Assembly (NCBI GenBank): GCA_003248655.1
Contig: QFPM01000006.1
Location: forward strand, 1 to 64,000
DNA from: Microbacterium sp.
Lineage (GTDB): Bacteria > Actinomycetota > Actinomycetes > Actinomycetales > Microbacteriaceae
DNA length: 64,000 bases
Reading direction: 5' to 3'
Position 1 is the stretch's first letter. Every line of letters starts with the position of its first letter. The notes under the pieces were generated by a model. It searched no databases. It had not been told where the DNA came from and was given only the letters and a program-made list of their open reading frames with translations. Both the position numbers and the translations under genes were made by a program. This document shows positions 26,713 to 37,539 of the stretch, piece after piece.

Positions 26713-27615
26713 TCAATACCAACCCGTCGCCTCCGAGTGCGACCACGCGCCGCAGGGGTTCCCGTAGCGACCGGCGATGTACCCGAGTCCCCACGCGATC
26801 TGCGTCGCGGGGTTCGTCTGCCAGTCGGCACCGGCCGAGGCCATCTTGCTTCCCGGAAGTGCCTGCGGGATGCCGTAGGCGCCGCTCGCGTTCCCGGCGT
26901 TGACGCGCCAGCCCGACTCGCGGTTCCACAGCGACACGAGGCAGGCGAACTGGTCGTCGCCCCAGCCGTAGTTCGCGGCCATCATCGAGCGCGCGATGCC
27001 CTGGGCGGATGCCGGGTCGACGTTGACGTTCACCGCGGGGACCGATGCGGGCTGGGCTTTCGCCGCGGCAGTGGCCTGAGCCTCGGCCTGCGCCTTGGCG
27101 GCGGCTTCCGCCTCGGCCTGCGCCTTCGCGGCGGCTTCGGCGGCTGCCTTCGCGGCCGCCTCTTCGGCGGCCTTCTGGGCGATCGCGGCATCCAGCGCTC
27201 CGCGGAGCGCCGCCGTCTGCTCGCGCACCGACTGCGTCTCGGTGGCGGCGTTCGCGGCGAGCTCGGGGATGAGGAGCGCGGGCGTCACGTCGAGTTCGCG
27301 GAGCTTGTCGATGTCTTCGCGCAGGGCCGAGGTGTCGATCACGGTCGAGGCGGCATTCACCGTGAGTCCCGACGTCGCGATGTCGACCGTGACCTGGCGT
27401 GCCGCGGCCACGGCGTCGCGCGCGTCGGCCAGTGCCGATTCGCCCGTTGCCGTAATCGTGCTCAGGGGAGCGGAGATCGACTCGGTGGAGGTCGTGGCCT
27501 GCTCCGCATCGGACCCGGCGGCGAATGCGGCCGCGCCGGTCATCGCTCCCGTTCCGATGATGAGGCCCGCGCAGAGGACGGCGGGCAGAGCGGAGCGGAA
27601 TGAGAGACGGGGCAT
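26713..27615 (-). CDS. Secreted transglycosylase-like protein
   Basis: A 300-aa exported protein: signal peptide (core about 11-32), a helical region with repeated Ala/Glu/Lys (AAKAQAEAEAAAKAQAEAQA, about 150-190), and a C-terminal lysozyme-like domain (FACLVSLWNRESGW, GAYGIPQALPGSKMA, then QIAWGLGYIAGRYGNPCGAW). This is the SLT/aggregation-promoting-factor domain common in actinobacterial cell-wall hydrolases. The catalytic Glu is in NRESGW. The Ala/Lys region likely spans or contacts the wall. The short 231-bp gap to the PTS gene holds both promoters; I see no convincing riboswitch. Confidence 0.8.
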   Translation of the reverse strand: MPRLSFRSALPAVLCAGLIIGTGAMTGAAAFAAGSDAEQATTSTESISAPLSTITATGESALADARDAVAAARQVTVDIATSGLTVNAASTVIDTSALREDIDKLRELDVTPALLIPELAANAATETQSVREQTAALRGALDAAIAQKAAEEAAAKAAAEAAAKAQAEAEAAAKAQAEAQATAAAKAQPASVPAVNVNVDPASAQGIARSMMAANYGWGDDQFACLVSLWNRESGWRVNAGNASGAYGIPQALPGSKMASAGADWQTNPATQIAWGLGYIAGRYGNPCGAWSHSEATGWY

Positions 27616-27846
27616 GGAGCAACTTCCGGTGGATCAGCACCGCAGCGGCAGAGCGCGGCTCGCGGTATGCGTCCTCGGGTGGACACGAAGGTCACAGATT
27701 GGCAACAGTTTCTGGACGGATCCGGCGCGAAACCTGAGTGAACCCTGGGAGCGGGTATCCACGGCCGAGCCCCTGTCGGCCGTCCGACCCCCGGTATAGA
27801 GTCGCGTTCACAGGCGGTATTCCGGCGTGATCCAGGGGAGACGACC

Positions 27847-30021
27847 ATGGCATCCAACTCCGCAGCAGACATCGTCGACGCCGTCGGCGGGCCTGGCAAC
27901 ATCGAGAGCCTCACCCACTGTGCGACGCGGCTGAGATTCCAGCTGCACGACGGCGCGAAGGCCGACAAGGCCGCGGCGGAGGCGATCCCCGGGGTCATGG
28001 GGGCCGTGCCGCAGGCCGGCGACCGCTTCCAGGTCGTGATCGGCGGCGGCGTCCAGAACGTCTACAACGACATCATGGCGTTGCCCGTCATGGCGGGCGG
28101 TGGCGGCGGTGCGGGCGCCCCGGCATCCGGCGGTGAATCGGATGCCGACATTAAGGCGCGCGAGCGGGCGAAGGGCCCGCGGGGCACGAACGCGTGGCTC
28201 GACAGCCTCTTCGAGTTCCTCTCCGACTCGTTCCGGCCGATCCTCGGCGCGCTCCTGGGCGCCTCGCTGTTCATCACGTTCATGGCGCTCATGGCGACCC
28301 TCGGGGTTATCCCCGCGTGGAACTCGCCCGGCGTCACGCTCGACCCGGGCTGGGCGTTCGTCAACCTGATGTGGCAGTGCGTGTTCGTCTTCTTGCCGCT
28401 CATGGTCGCCTACAACGCGTCGCAGAAGATCGGTGCCGACCCGTGGGTCGGTTTCGCGATCATGGCGGTGCTGATGTTGCCCGGGTTCACGGGCCTCGGC
28501 GCGGGCGTCGAGAAGACGCCGCTGTTCGGGTTCGAGCAGGCGCAGGTCGCGATCGTGCAGATCTGGGGGCTCCCGATGCCGATCGCCGACTACTCGTCGC
28601 AGGTGTTCCCGCCCCTGCTGATGGCTGCCGTCCTCGGCCCGCTGTACAAGCTGCTGCGCCGGATCATCCCCGAGAACCTGCAGCTGATCTTCGTACCGTT
28701 CCTCGCGATGCTCATCATGATCCCGCTGACCGCGTTCCTCATCGGACCCATCGGCGTGTACGTCGGCGCGGGGCTCGCGAGCGCGCTCGCCGCGATCAAC
28801 TCGTTCTCTCCATTCATCTTCGCCATCGTCATCCCGTTGGCCTACCCGTTCATGGTTCCCCTAGGCCTGCACTGGCCGATCAACGCGATCATGCTCCTGA
28901 ACATCCAGACGCTCGGCTACGACTTCATCCAGGGCCCGATGGGTGCGTGGAACTTCGCGTGCTTCGGGGCGACGGCGGGCGTCCTGTTCCTCGCGTGGCG
29001 TGAGAAGGACGAGGACATGAAACAGACCGCCACGGGCGCGCTCGCCGCGGGACTTCTGGGTGGCATCTCGGAGCCCTCGCTCTACGGCATCCATCTGCGC
29101 TACAAGCGGATCTACCCGCGGATGCTCGTCGGCTGCCTCACCGGCGGACTCATCATCGGCATCGGGTCGCTGATCCTCGGACTGCCCCACGGCATCACCA
29201 CGAACGCCTTCGTCTTCACGTCGCTGCTGACGATCCCCGCCTTCGATCCGATCGGGCTCTACATCGTCGCGGTGCTGGGCGCGTTCTTCGTCGCGATGTT
29301 CCTCATCATCATCTCGGGGTACAAGGACCCGTCCGACGCGGGCAAGACGGCGCTGGCGACCGCCGCCGGCGATGCCGCCGTGGCGGAGCGGGATGCCGAC
29401 GAGGCGGCTTCTGTCTCGCGCGTTGCGGGCGGGGACGAGCTGCTGCCGGGTGCGGGTTCTGTCGCGGGCGGAGCCGCTGGTGCGGCTGCCGGTGCGGCTG
29501 CCGGTGCGGCGACCGCCGTCGCGACCAAGGCCGATGGCGAGACGACGGCCGAGGTCGGTGCGGTGTTGCAGCTCGCATCGCCGCTCGACGGCACGGTGGT
29601 CGCGCTTGACCAGGTGCCCGACCCTGTCTTCGCGGGCGGAGTCATGGGGCCGGGCATCGCGATCGAGCCGACGGGCGACACGGTGTACTCGCCCGGGGTC
29701 GGCACCGTCGCGGCGGCGCAGCCGACGGGTCACGCCTTCGGACTCCAGCTCGATAACGGCGTGGAGGTGCTGATTCACGTCGGCATCGACACCGTCAACC
29801 TCAAGGGTGAAGGCTTCGACGTCAAGGTCAAGAACGGCGACCGCGTCGAGGTCGGCACGCCGCTCGTGACCTTCGACCGGGCGGTGATCGAGAAGGCCGG
29901 CTATCCGTTGATCACGCCGGTCATCGTCCTCAACGGCGACACCTTCGACACGGTTGACCCGATCGCGCTCGGCCCCGTCTCGCACGGTGCGCCGCTCCTG
30001 GACATCCAGACGAAAGCCTGA
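27847..30021 (+). CDS. PTS sugar permease IIBCA (glucose/beta-glucoside superfamily)
   Basis: A 724-aa fused phosphotransferase permease. EIIB comes first (phosphorylated Cys in SLTHCATRLRF, about 26), then the EIIC membrane domain (about 115-500, around ten hydrophobic segments; GISEPSLYGI signature), an Ala/Gly linker and C-terminal EIIA (phosphorylated His in EVLIHVGIDTVNLKGEGF). B-C-A order is typical of beta-glucoside, trehalose and sucrose permeases. The sugar cannot be assigned from sequence alone. Start at ATG 27847 behind GGGGAGA; no dedicated regulator or hydrolase is adjacent. Confidence 0.88.
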   Translation: MASNSAADIVDAVGGPGNIESLTHCATRLRFQLHDGAKADKAAAEAIPGVMGAVPQAGDRFQVVIGGGVQNVYNDIMALPVMAGGGGGAGAPASGGESDADIKARERAKGPRGTNAWLDSLFEFLSDSFRPILGALLGASLFITFMALMATLGVIPAWNSPGVTLDPGWAFVNLMWQCVFVFLPLMVAYNASQKIGADPWVGFAIMAVLMLPGFTGLGAGVEKTPLFGFEQAQVAIVQIWGLPMPIADYSSQVFPPLLMAAVLGPLYKLLRRIIPENLQLIFVPFLAMLIMIPLTAFLIGPIGVYVGAGLASALAAINSFSPFIFAIVIPLAYPFMVPLGLHWPINAIMLLNIQTLGYDFIQGPMGAWNFACFGATAGVLFLAWREKDEDMKQTATGALAAGLLGGISEPSLYGIHLRYKRIYPRMLVGCLTGGLIIGIGSLILGLPHGITTNAFVFTSLLTIPAFDPIGLYIVAVLGAFFVAMFLIIISGYKDPSDAGKTALATAAGDAAVAERDADEAASVSRVAGGDELLPGAGSVAGGAAGAAAGAAAGAATAVATKADGETTAEVGAVLQLASPLDGTVVALDQVPDPVFAGGVMGPGIAIEPTGDTVYSPGVGTVAAAQPTGHAFGLQLDNGVEVLIHVGIDTVNLKGEGFDVKVKNGDRVEVGTPLVTFDRAVIEKAGYPLITPVIVLNGDTFDTVDPIALGPVSHGAPLLDIQTKA

Positions 30022-30066
30022 TCCCGGCTCGGCTGCCGTGTCGGCGGGCGGTGATACGTTCTCCGC

Positions 30067-30684
30067 ATGACGGCGGGCGAGGTCGAGGTGGTGTTCTTCG
30101 CGGATGCCGCGGCGTTTCGAGCCTGGCTCGAGGCGAACCATGCGTCGGCGAGCGAGCTGTGGATGGAGCGGCGCCCGAAAGCGCACCCCGATCAGGGGCT
30201 CCGGTGGGAGGACGCGGTGCCCGAGGCGCTGTGCTTCGGCTGGATCGACTCGACCTCACGCCGCATCGGAGACGTGCGCGCGCAGCGGTGGTCGCCGCGC
30301 AAGGCCACGTCGAACTGGAGCGCCGTCAACATCGCCCATGTCGAGCGGCTCATCGCGGAGGGACGTATGACACCCGCCGGCCTCGCGGCCTACGAGCGTC
30401 GCCGGCCCGAGCGGACGGCGGTGTACGCGTACGAGAACGCCGCTGAACTGACGGAGGCGGAGGCGGCCGTGCTCGCGGCCGACGCCGCGGCGAGCGCGTT
30501 CTGGGCGCAGGCGACGCCCGGCTATCGACGCATCTGTGCGCACTGGTTGCACGGCGCCAAGCGCGAGCGGACCCGCGCCGACCGGCTCGCGACCCTCGTG
30601 GCAGACTGTGCGGCCGGCCGCCTCATCCCATCCCAGCGTTATGGCGATGAGCCCGCGTGGGTCGCCCGCGCGAGGATGTCGTGA
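30067..30684 (+). CDS. YdeI/OmpD-associated family protein
   Basis: A 205-aa protein of the YdeI family: FRAWLEANHASASELWM at the N-terminus, the conserved WEDAVPEALCFGWIDS, RRIGDVRAQRWSPRKATSNW and the C-terminal ICAHWLHGAKRERTR segment. YdeI-type proteins have been linked to peptide resistance and bacteriocin protection in Gram-negative bacteria, but the biochemical role is unknown. It stands 45 bp after the PTS gene, possibly as a separate leaderless transcript. Confidence 0.8.
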   Translation: MTAGEVEVVFFADAAAFRAWLEANHASASELWMERRPKAHPDQGLRWEDAVPEALCFGWIDSTSRRIGDVRAQRWSPRKATSNWSAVNIAHVERLIAEGRMTPAGLAAYERRRPERTAVYAYENAAELTEAEAAVLAADAAASAFWAQATPGYRRICAHWLHGAKRERTRADRLATLVADCAAGRLIPSQRYGDEPAWVARARMS

Positions 30685-30696
30685 CGTCCCGCCGCG

Positions 30697-31290
30697 TCAG
30701 TGCGGGAGCACATCGGGTAGCGCGGCCAGGTAGCCGTCGGGGTCGAAGTCGTCGAGCAGCGTCTGCTGCAGGATGAACCCGGGCGCCACTGACAGGACCA
30801 CCGGAGCAGTGCGTTCCGCCCACGCGCGCGGGTCGTCGCCGATGCGATCGGGGTGCTCCGCAGCCCACTCCGCGAGGCGGCTGACGACGGTCGCGCGCAA
30901 CTCGAGGAAGACATCTCGGACGAGCTCGCGGATGCCCGGGTCGACGGCCGCTTCCCCCCACAGCTGAGGCAGGACGACGCTGAACCTCTCGCGGCGAATG
31001 CCGGAGATCAGCGTCGCCATGGTCGCTCCGGGGGAGAGGATGCCGTCTTCACGCCGACGCTCGTCGAGCTCGATGCGCCGCGTCTGCAGGATTCGCGTCG
31101 CGGCGGCCACGAAGATCTCGTCCTTGCCGCCGGGGAAGTTGCCGTAGATCGCACCGGCGGACAGACCGGATTCAGCCACGAGGTCGGCCACCGAGGTGCG
31201 ACTGAAACCCGTCCTCACGAAGCACCGGAGGGCGACGTCGATGATCTCCTCGCGTCGCGCGAGCCGGTATTCGTCGCTCACCTTCGGCAT
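30697..31290 (-). CDS. TetR-family repressor
   Basis: A 197-aa TetR regulator: recognition region TSVADLVAESGLSAGAIYGN (about 32-51) followed by FPGGKDEIF, then a helical ligand domain. It diverges from the membrane protein gene at 31377. The gap contains a promoter overlapped by the palindrome AACGA-GCAT-TCGTT, the best candidate operator. It probably represses the neighbouring membrane protein and possibly itself. Confidence 0.85.
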   Translation of the reverse strand: MPKVSDEYRLARREEIIDVALRCFVRTGFSRTSVADLVAESGLSAGAIYGNFPGGKDEIFVAAATRILQTRRIELDERRREDGILSPGATMATLISGIRRERFSVVLPQLWGEAAVDPGIRELVRDVFLELRATVVSRLAEWAAEHPDRIGDDPRAWAERTAPVVLSVAPGFILQQTLLDDFDPDGYLAALPDVLPH

Positions 31291-31310
31291 CAGGGCCTCC
31301 TTCGTCCCAC

Positions 31311-31339
31311 TTGTCGATCCTACGAGAGGAGAGTATAAA
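31311..31339 (+). promoter_or_regulatory. Sigma70-type promoter for the 31377 gene
   Basis: TTGTCG (31311-31316) and TATAAA (31334-31339) are separated by 17 bp, the ideal spacing. The predicted start falls inside the TetR palindrome. Confidence 0.65.
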
Positions 31340-31340
31340 G

Positions 31341-31354
31341 AACGAGCATTCGTT
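31341..31354. promoter_or_regulatory. Putative TetR operator
   Basis: AACGAGCATTCGTT has perfectly symmetric 5-bp arms (AACGA/TCGTT) and lies at the predicted transcription start between the divergent TetR and membrane protein genes. Confidence 0.65.
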
Positions 31355-31376
31355 TTCTAAATCCTCCAGGAGCATC

Positions 31377-32477
31377 ATGACCCCATCGCCTGGCGCGCCC
31401 GCGCACACGCCACACACTCCACTCGGCCGCGTCGTCGGTCTCTCACTGGCGCTCGCGGCGGTCGTCGCGGTCGTCGTCCTCGCGTTCGCCTGGCCGGCCG
31501 TCACCGCCGAGCCGCGTGATCTGCCGATCGCGGTCGCGGGCCCCGCCGACTCGGTCACCGCCGTCGAGGACGCGCTCGCCGAAAAGCAGCCCGACGTCTT
31601 CGACTTCCACGACGTCGCCGATCGTGGTGCCGTGGTCACCGCAATCGAAAAGCGCGAGGTCTACGGGGCGATCGTCCTCAGCGACGAGCGGGGGGTCGCT
31701 CCCGAGGTGCTGACGTCGTCGGCATCCAACCTGTCCGTGAGCCAGATGCTGGCCGGAGTCGGCTCGGCGCTCGAGGCCCAGATCAACGCGCAGGCCGCCG
31801 CCGCGGCGGCCGCCGCGGGAGCGCCCGCACCCGCCCACATCACGGTCACTGTTACGGATGTCGTGCCCCTCGCCGACAGCGATCCGCGCGGAACGGGGCT
31901 TACGGCGGCGATGTTCCCGCTCGTCATGGGCGGCATGATCGGCGGCATCGGCATCTCGATCGCCGTCATCGGGGCACTGCGGCGCGTCCTCGCGGTCGTG
32001 ATCTACGCGGCCGTCGGCGGGGTGGCGCTCGCCGGCATCCTCGCCGGGTGGTTCGGCTCGCTCCAGGGCGACTTCTGGACCGAAGCGGCGGTCATCGCGC
32101 TCGCGCTCGCGGCGATCGCCGCGCCGATCACGGGTGTCGTGGCGCTCATCGGGCGCGCCGGCATCGCGGTCGGCCCGGTCGTGATGATGCTCTTCGCGAA
32201 TCCGATCTCCGCCTCGACGATGCCGAAAGAGTTCCTGCCGGGCGGATGGGGTCAGGTCGGGCAGTGGTTCCCGCCGGGCGCTGCCGCCAACCTGCTGCGG
32301 GACGTGTCGTACTTCCCGTCGGCGGATGCCCTGTTCTCGTGGCTCGTGCTGGGCGCCTGGACCGTCGGCGGACTGCTGCTGTCGGTGGTCGGCCACTTCC
32401 GCACCGCGGGCGGAGCCGAGCCGGACGAGATCGCCGCCCACGAGGACGACCCCGTGGTCGAGCCCGTCGTCGCCTGA
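31377..32477 (+). CDS. ABC-2/YhgE-type membrane protein
   Basis: A 366-aa protein starting at ATG 31377 with AGGAG 5-10 bases upstream. One N-terminal helix (about 19-40) is followed by an extracytoplasmic region of about 110 residues rich in Ala (AAAAAAAGAPAPAH), then five or six membrane helices (about 170-345) and an acidic tail. This is the ABC-2/YhgE-Pip-like membrane plan (DLPIAVAGPADSVTAVEDAL resembles the family's start). Such proteins act in export of small molecules or lipids; no ATPase is adjacent. Likely repressed by the divergent TetR. Confidence 0.7.
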   Translation: MTPSPGAPAHTPHTPLGRVVGLSLALAAVVAVVVLAFAWPAVTAEPRDLPIAVAGPADSVTAVEDALAEKQPDVFDFHDVADRGAVVTAIEKREVYGAIVLSDERGVAPEVLTSSASNLSVSQMLAGVGSALEAQINAQAAAAAAAAGAPAPAHITVTVTDVVPLADSDPRGTGLTAAMFPLVMGGMIGGIGISIAVIGALRRVLAVVIYAAVGGVALAGILAGWFGSLQGDFWTEAAVIALALAAIAAPITGVVALIGRAGIAVGPVVMMLFANPISASTMPKEFLPGGWGQVGQWFPPGAAANLLRDVSYFPSADALFSWLVLGAWTVGGLLLSVVGHFRTAGGAEPDEIAAHEDDPVVEPVVA

Positions 32478-32497
32478 CCCCCGGCTCGCGAACGCAA

Positions 32498-32569
32498 CTG
32501 CAAGGCTTCTGCCGCAACACGCCGCCTTCCGGCGCCGGAAGGCGGCGTGTCGGCGCCGCGGCCTTGCAG
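32498..32569. terminator. Nested dyad between convergent genes
   Basis: An inner perfect 15-bp hairpin (ACACGCCGCCTTCCG at 32517-32531 with its complement ending at 32550) is enclosed by an outer CTGCAAGGC (32498-32506)/GCCTTGCAG (32561-32569) pair. It lies between the convergent 31377 gene and pgi, so it can terminate both. Confidence 0.75.
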
Positions 32570-32597
32570 TCGCATCGCGGCCGGGCCGCGGGCGGCG

Positions 32598-34283
<1,686 letters not shown>

Positions 34284-34319
34284 GCGACCCACGCTAGTAC
34301 GCGGGCCCGGCGAAGGTGG

Positions 34320-34394
34320 GCGCATAACTCAGGCAATACCGCCGCCTCCGGCCCGGCGGGCGCCGTGGCGGCCCGTTCTGCCTGAGTTATGCGC
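34320..34394. repeat. Long-armed inverted repeat (terminator or REP-like)
   Basis: GCGCATAACTCAGGCA (34320-34335) and TGCCTGAGTTATGCGC (34379-34394) are perfect 16-bp complements around a GC-rich 43-bp loop. The right arm contains the cofE stop codon; the left lies upstream of pgi. It may terminate cofE or be one copy of a dispersed element. Confidence 0.75.
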
Positions 34395-35166
34395 CGGTGG
34401 CGGCGGGGCCGCCGGTCGAGCCGGCGGCATAGCCCGCGGCATACGCCTCGCGGGCGCCACGCCAGAACAGGTCGCGCTCCCGCGCGCGGATGATGCTGCG
34501 GGCGCCGGGCAGGTCGAGGTCTCCGACGAGGTCGGCGCGCCCGCGGATGACGGCGACCGGGCATCCGCTCGCCTTGCGTTTGACGAGGTCGCCCGTCGCG
34601 GCCAGCTCGTCGGCGACGCACGGCAGCGTGACCCGCAGGGGCCGCCCCGACGCATCGGGCTGGTCGCGCAGGTGCTCGAACACCGCGACGCCCGCGGCGC
34701 CGATCGCGGCATCGGTCTGACCGTCGCGCCACGCGCGGCCGAGGGTGTCCGACACGATCACCCCGATGCGCGCGCCGGTCGCCCCGCGCAGGCCGGCCGC
34801 GAGGGCTCGCGCCGACGCATCCGGGTTTTCCGGCAGGAGCAGGATGAGGCCCGGTGGAGTATTGCTGGCATCCACGCCGGCGGCCGCGGCGATGATCCCG
34901 AGCCGGCTCTCGACGATGCGGACGGTGCCCGCCTCGTCTTCCGCGACGACGCGCGCGCTCTCGCGCGCGACCGCGGCATCCCGCTCCTCCTCGGGCAGGT
35001 ACCGGCCCTCGGCCTTCGACACGATCTTGGAGGTCACGACGAGGATGTCGCCGTCGCGTAGCTGACCGTCCGCGGCATCCGCGATCAGGCGCACGAGGTC
35101 ATCGCCCGGCGTGACCTCGGGGATGCCGGGCAGTGCCCAGACCTGCAGGGCGCTCGCCGGTGTCAT
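34387..35166 (-). CDS. cofE: Coenzyme F420-0:L-glutamate ligase
   Basis: A 259-aa CofE/FbiB-N type protein: VWALPGIPEVTPGDDL, GDILVVTSKIVSKAEGR, LILLLPENPDASARAL, GVIVSDTLGRAWRDGQTDAAIG. It adds gamma-linked glutamates to F420-0, the last stage of F420 synthesis. It lacks the C-terminal nitroreductase-like domain of mycobacterial FbiB. The start at ATG 35166 is chosen by homology; the open frame extends to 35517 but overlaps the divergent cofD. cofD starts 37 bp away on the other strand. Confidence 0.9.
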   Translation of the reverse strand: MTPASALQVWALPGIPEVTPGDDLVRLIADAADGQLRDGDILVVTSKIVSKAEGRYLPEEERDAAVARESARVVAEDEAGTVRIVESRLGIIAAAAGVDASNTPPGLILLLPENPDASARALAAGLRGATGARIGVIVSDTLGRAWRDGQTDAAIGAAGVAVFEHLRDQPDASGRPLRVTLPCVADELAATGDLVKRKASGCPVAVIRGRADLVGDLDLPGARSIIRARERDLFWRGAREAYAAGYAAGSTGGPAATGA

Positions 35167-35202
35167 GGTGTCCACAATAGGAGTGCGTCGTACGCTGAGC
35201 GC

Positions 35203-36171
35203 ATGGGTTCTGCCGTCCGCGTCGTGTTGCTCGCCGGCGGCGTGGGCGGGTCGACCTTCGCGGTGGGGCTGCGCGACGAACTGCGCGAGCGCGGCGGCGA
35301 GCTGACCGTCGTGTGCAACACGGGCGATGACCTGTGGCTGGCGGGAGTGCGGCTGCAACCCGACGTCGACTCGATGCTCTACGCGCTTGCGGGCGTCAAG
35401 GACACGACCAAGGGGTGGGGCCGCGCGGGCGACTCGCTTCGGGTGTCGGAAGAGCTTGGCGCGTGGGGCGTCGGGTGGGACTGGTTCGAGCTCGGCGACC
35501 TCGACCTCGGTGCGCACCTCGCCCGCATGTCGTGGCTGCGAGGCGGCGCGACGCCGACCGAGGCGCTCGCCCGTCTACAGGCCCGGTGGTCGCTCGGGGC
35601 ACACCTGCTGCCGATGACGGATGCCGAAGTCGACACCCACGTCGTCATCGACGGGCAATATATGCACTTTCAGGAATGGTGGACGCGCCACCGCGCGAAG
35701 CTCGAGCCGCAGCGCTTCGAGAACCCCGGAATCACGCAGGCGCGCCCCGCGCCGGGCGTCGTCGAGGCGATCGCCGCGGCCGACGTCGTGCTCGTCGCTC
35801 CGTCGAATCCGATCGTGTCGATCGGGCCGGTGCTGGCGGTGCCCGGCATCCGTGAGGCGCTCGCCGCCGCGCCCGGCCTGGTGGTCGGGGTCTCGCCGAT
35901 CATCGGCGGCGCGCCCGTCCGCGGCATGGCGGACGTGTGTCTGCGCGTCGCGGGGGTCGACTGCACCGCAGCGGGCGTCGCCCGCCACTACGGGGCGCGC
36001 GCCGATGGGGGAGTCCTCGACGCGTGGCTCCTCGCGGAAGAGGATGCCGCCGAGGCGGCCGCCGTCGCCGCACTCGGCATCGACGCGAGGGTCGTGCCGC
36101 TGTGGATGAGCGACGCCGCCCGCACCCGCGCGCTCGCGGTCGCCGCGTTGGATGCCGCGGGCATCCGCTGA
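35203..36171 (+). CDS. cofD: 2-phospho-L-lactate (phosphoenolpyruvate-type) transferase
   Basis: A 322-aa CofD/FbiA protein: nucleotide-binding VLLAGGVGGSTFAVGL at the N-terminus, NTGDDLWLAGVRLQPD, VLVAPSNPIVSIGPVL and VGVSPIIGGAPVRGMAD. It joins the activated three-carbon acid from CofC to FO, giving F420-0 or its dehydro form (in actinobacteria phosphoenolpyruvate is the usual donor). It diverges from cofE and ends 24 bp before the convergent MocR regulator. Confidence 0.92.
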   Translation: MGSAVRVVLLAGGVGGSTFAVGLRDELRERGGELTVVCNTGDDLWLAGVRLQPDVDSMLYALAGVKDTTKGWGRAGDSLRVSEELGAWGVGWDWFELGDLDLGAHLARMSWLRGGATPTEALARLQARWSLGAHLLPMTDAEVDTHVVIDGQYMHFQEWWTRHRAKLEPQRFENPGITQARPAPGVVEAIAAADVVLVAPSNPIVSIGPVLAVPGIREALAAAPGLVVGVSPIIGGAPVRGMADVCLRVAGVDCTAAGVARHYGARADGGVLDAWLLAEEDAAEAAAVAALGIDARVVPLWMSDAARTRALAVAALDAAGIR

Positions 36172-36195
36172 CGCCGAATCGGGGCAGGGCCGCCG

Positions 36196-37539
36196 TCACC
36201 CCACGGCCGGGGCCGCGGCCGCGTCGGCGAGGGCTTCGGCGACGAGGCGCGCGTTCTCGGCGACCATCCCCGCGGTGACGCGCACGTGCGGGGGCGACGC
36301 GACGCCCGGGGCGACGAAGGGGGCGCCGGGCGCCGCCGCGATGCCCGATGCCGCGAGCCGCACGAGGGCCGCGCGCTCGTCGATGACGGGGAGCCACAGG
36401 TTGAGGCCGTCGGGATCGCCGACGTCGAGACCGAGGCGGCGAAGCGCCGCCGCGACCCGGTCGACGCGGTCGCGGTAGACGAGCCGCGCCGTGCGCACGC
36501 GCGCGATCGACGCGGGCGCGGTGAGCAGCTCGAGCAGCAGTGTCTGCAGGAGGCGAGATGTCCATGCCGGTCCGAGCATACGCCGCGCGACGATGCGTTC
36601 GACCAGCGGCGCAGGCCCGCCGAGGGCGGCGATCCGCAGGTCTGGGCCGTGCGATTTCGCGAAGCTGCGCACGTGCACGACCTGGCGCGGCAGCCACCGC
36701 CCGAGCGTCACGTCCGGCGCGCTGCAGATCATGGCGGAATGGTCGTCTTCGATGACCGTGACAGCGCGTCCGCTCGGCGCCGTGGCGAGGATGCCGGCGA
36801 GCGAACGCGCACGATCGCGGCTCATCGACACCCCGGTCGGATTGTGCGCGCGCGGCTGCAGCAACAGCGCGGCGGGCCGCGTCGACAGGGCACGCACGAG
36901 GGATGCCGGGGTGATGCCGTCGGCATCCAGCGCGACGGGCACCGCTTCGGCGCCGAGCGCGTCGATGAGGTCGAACAGGTAGGGGAAGCCGGGCGACTCG
37001 ACGGCGACCCGGTCGCCGAAGCGCACGACCTGTTCGAGCGTGCGCGAGATGCCGTCGAGGGCCCCGTCGACGATCGTCAGCGCCTCGACGTTCGGCACCG
37101 GCCAGCTCGCGCGCAGGAGCGCCTCGAGCTCCGGCAGAGCCGGGACATCGTGGTACCGACCCGTGTCGGCACGCGGCGCGACGTGCGCGAGGGCGTGTTC
37201 GAGCGTCGGAAGCATGGCGGGGTCGGGCGTGCCGAGCGAGAGGTCGAGCCGCGCTTCGGGCCGGCTGCCCGCGAGGTCCTGCACGCGCGCGCTCAGCCAG
37301 TCGCGCCGCTCCGCGCGCACGAACGTGCCCGCCCGCCCGCGCGAGATGATGACCCCGGCGCCCGACAGCGCGCGCCACGCGGCCGACACCGTTCCGGCCG
37401 AGACGCCGAGGTCCGCCGCGATCTCGCGAACGGTCGGCAGTCGCTCGCCCGGCGCAAGGATGCCGTCGTCCACCTGGCGCGACACCTCCGCGGCGATCGC
37501 GTAGGGCGACCGCGCGGTCAGCGCCGTGAGCTCGAGCAC
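36196..37539 (-). CDS. MocR/PdxR-type GntR regulator with aminotransferase domain
   Basis: About 447 residues: N-terminal GntR winged helix (RLPTVREIAADLGVSAGTVS) and a class I aminotransferase-like domain with PLP Lys in SFAKSHGPDLRIA. MocR regulators sense PLP and amino compounds such as GABA or beta-alanine. I choose GTG 37539, preceded by GAAGGGA; a GTG at 37587 is open but has no ribosome site. It diverges from the 37689-52425 catabolic run and probably controls it, perhaps sensing its beta-alanine-type product or PLP state (inference). Confidence 0.8.
   Translation of the reverse strand: MLELTALTARSPYAIAAEVSRQVDDGILAPGERLPTVREIAADLGVSAGTVSAAWRALSGAGVIISRGRAGTFVRAERRDWLSARVQDLAGSRPEARLDLSLGTPDPAMLPTLEHALAHVAPRADTGRYHDVPALPELEALLRASWPVPNVEALTIVDGALDGISRTLEQVVRFGDRVAVESPGFPYLFDLIDALGAEAVPVALDADGITPASLVRALSTRPAALLLQPRAHNPTGVSMSRDRARSLAGILATAPSGRAVTVIEDDHSAMICSAPDVTLGRWLPRQVVHVRSFAKSHGPDLRIAALGGPAPLVERIVARRMLGPAWTSRLLQTLLLELLTAPASIARVRTARLVYRDRVDRVAAALRRLGLDVGDPDGLNLWLPVIDERAALVRLAASGIAAAPGAPFVAPGVASPPHVRVTAGMVAENARLVAEALADAAAAPAVG

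Noticed and set aside
27616..27846. Riboswitch (c-di-AMP type) upstream of the transglycosylase gene, as in some rpf genes
   Set aside because: The conserved core segments could not be found and the gap is short.
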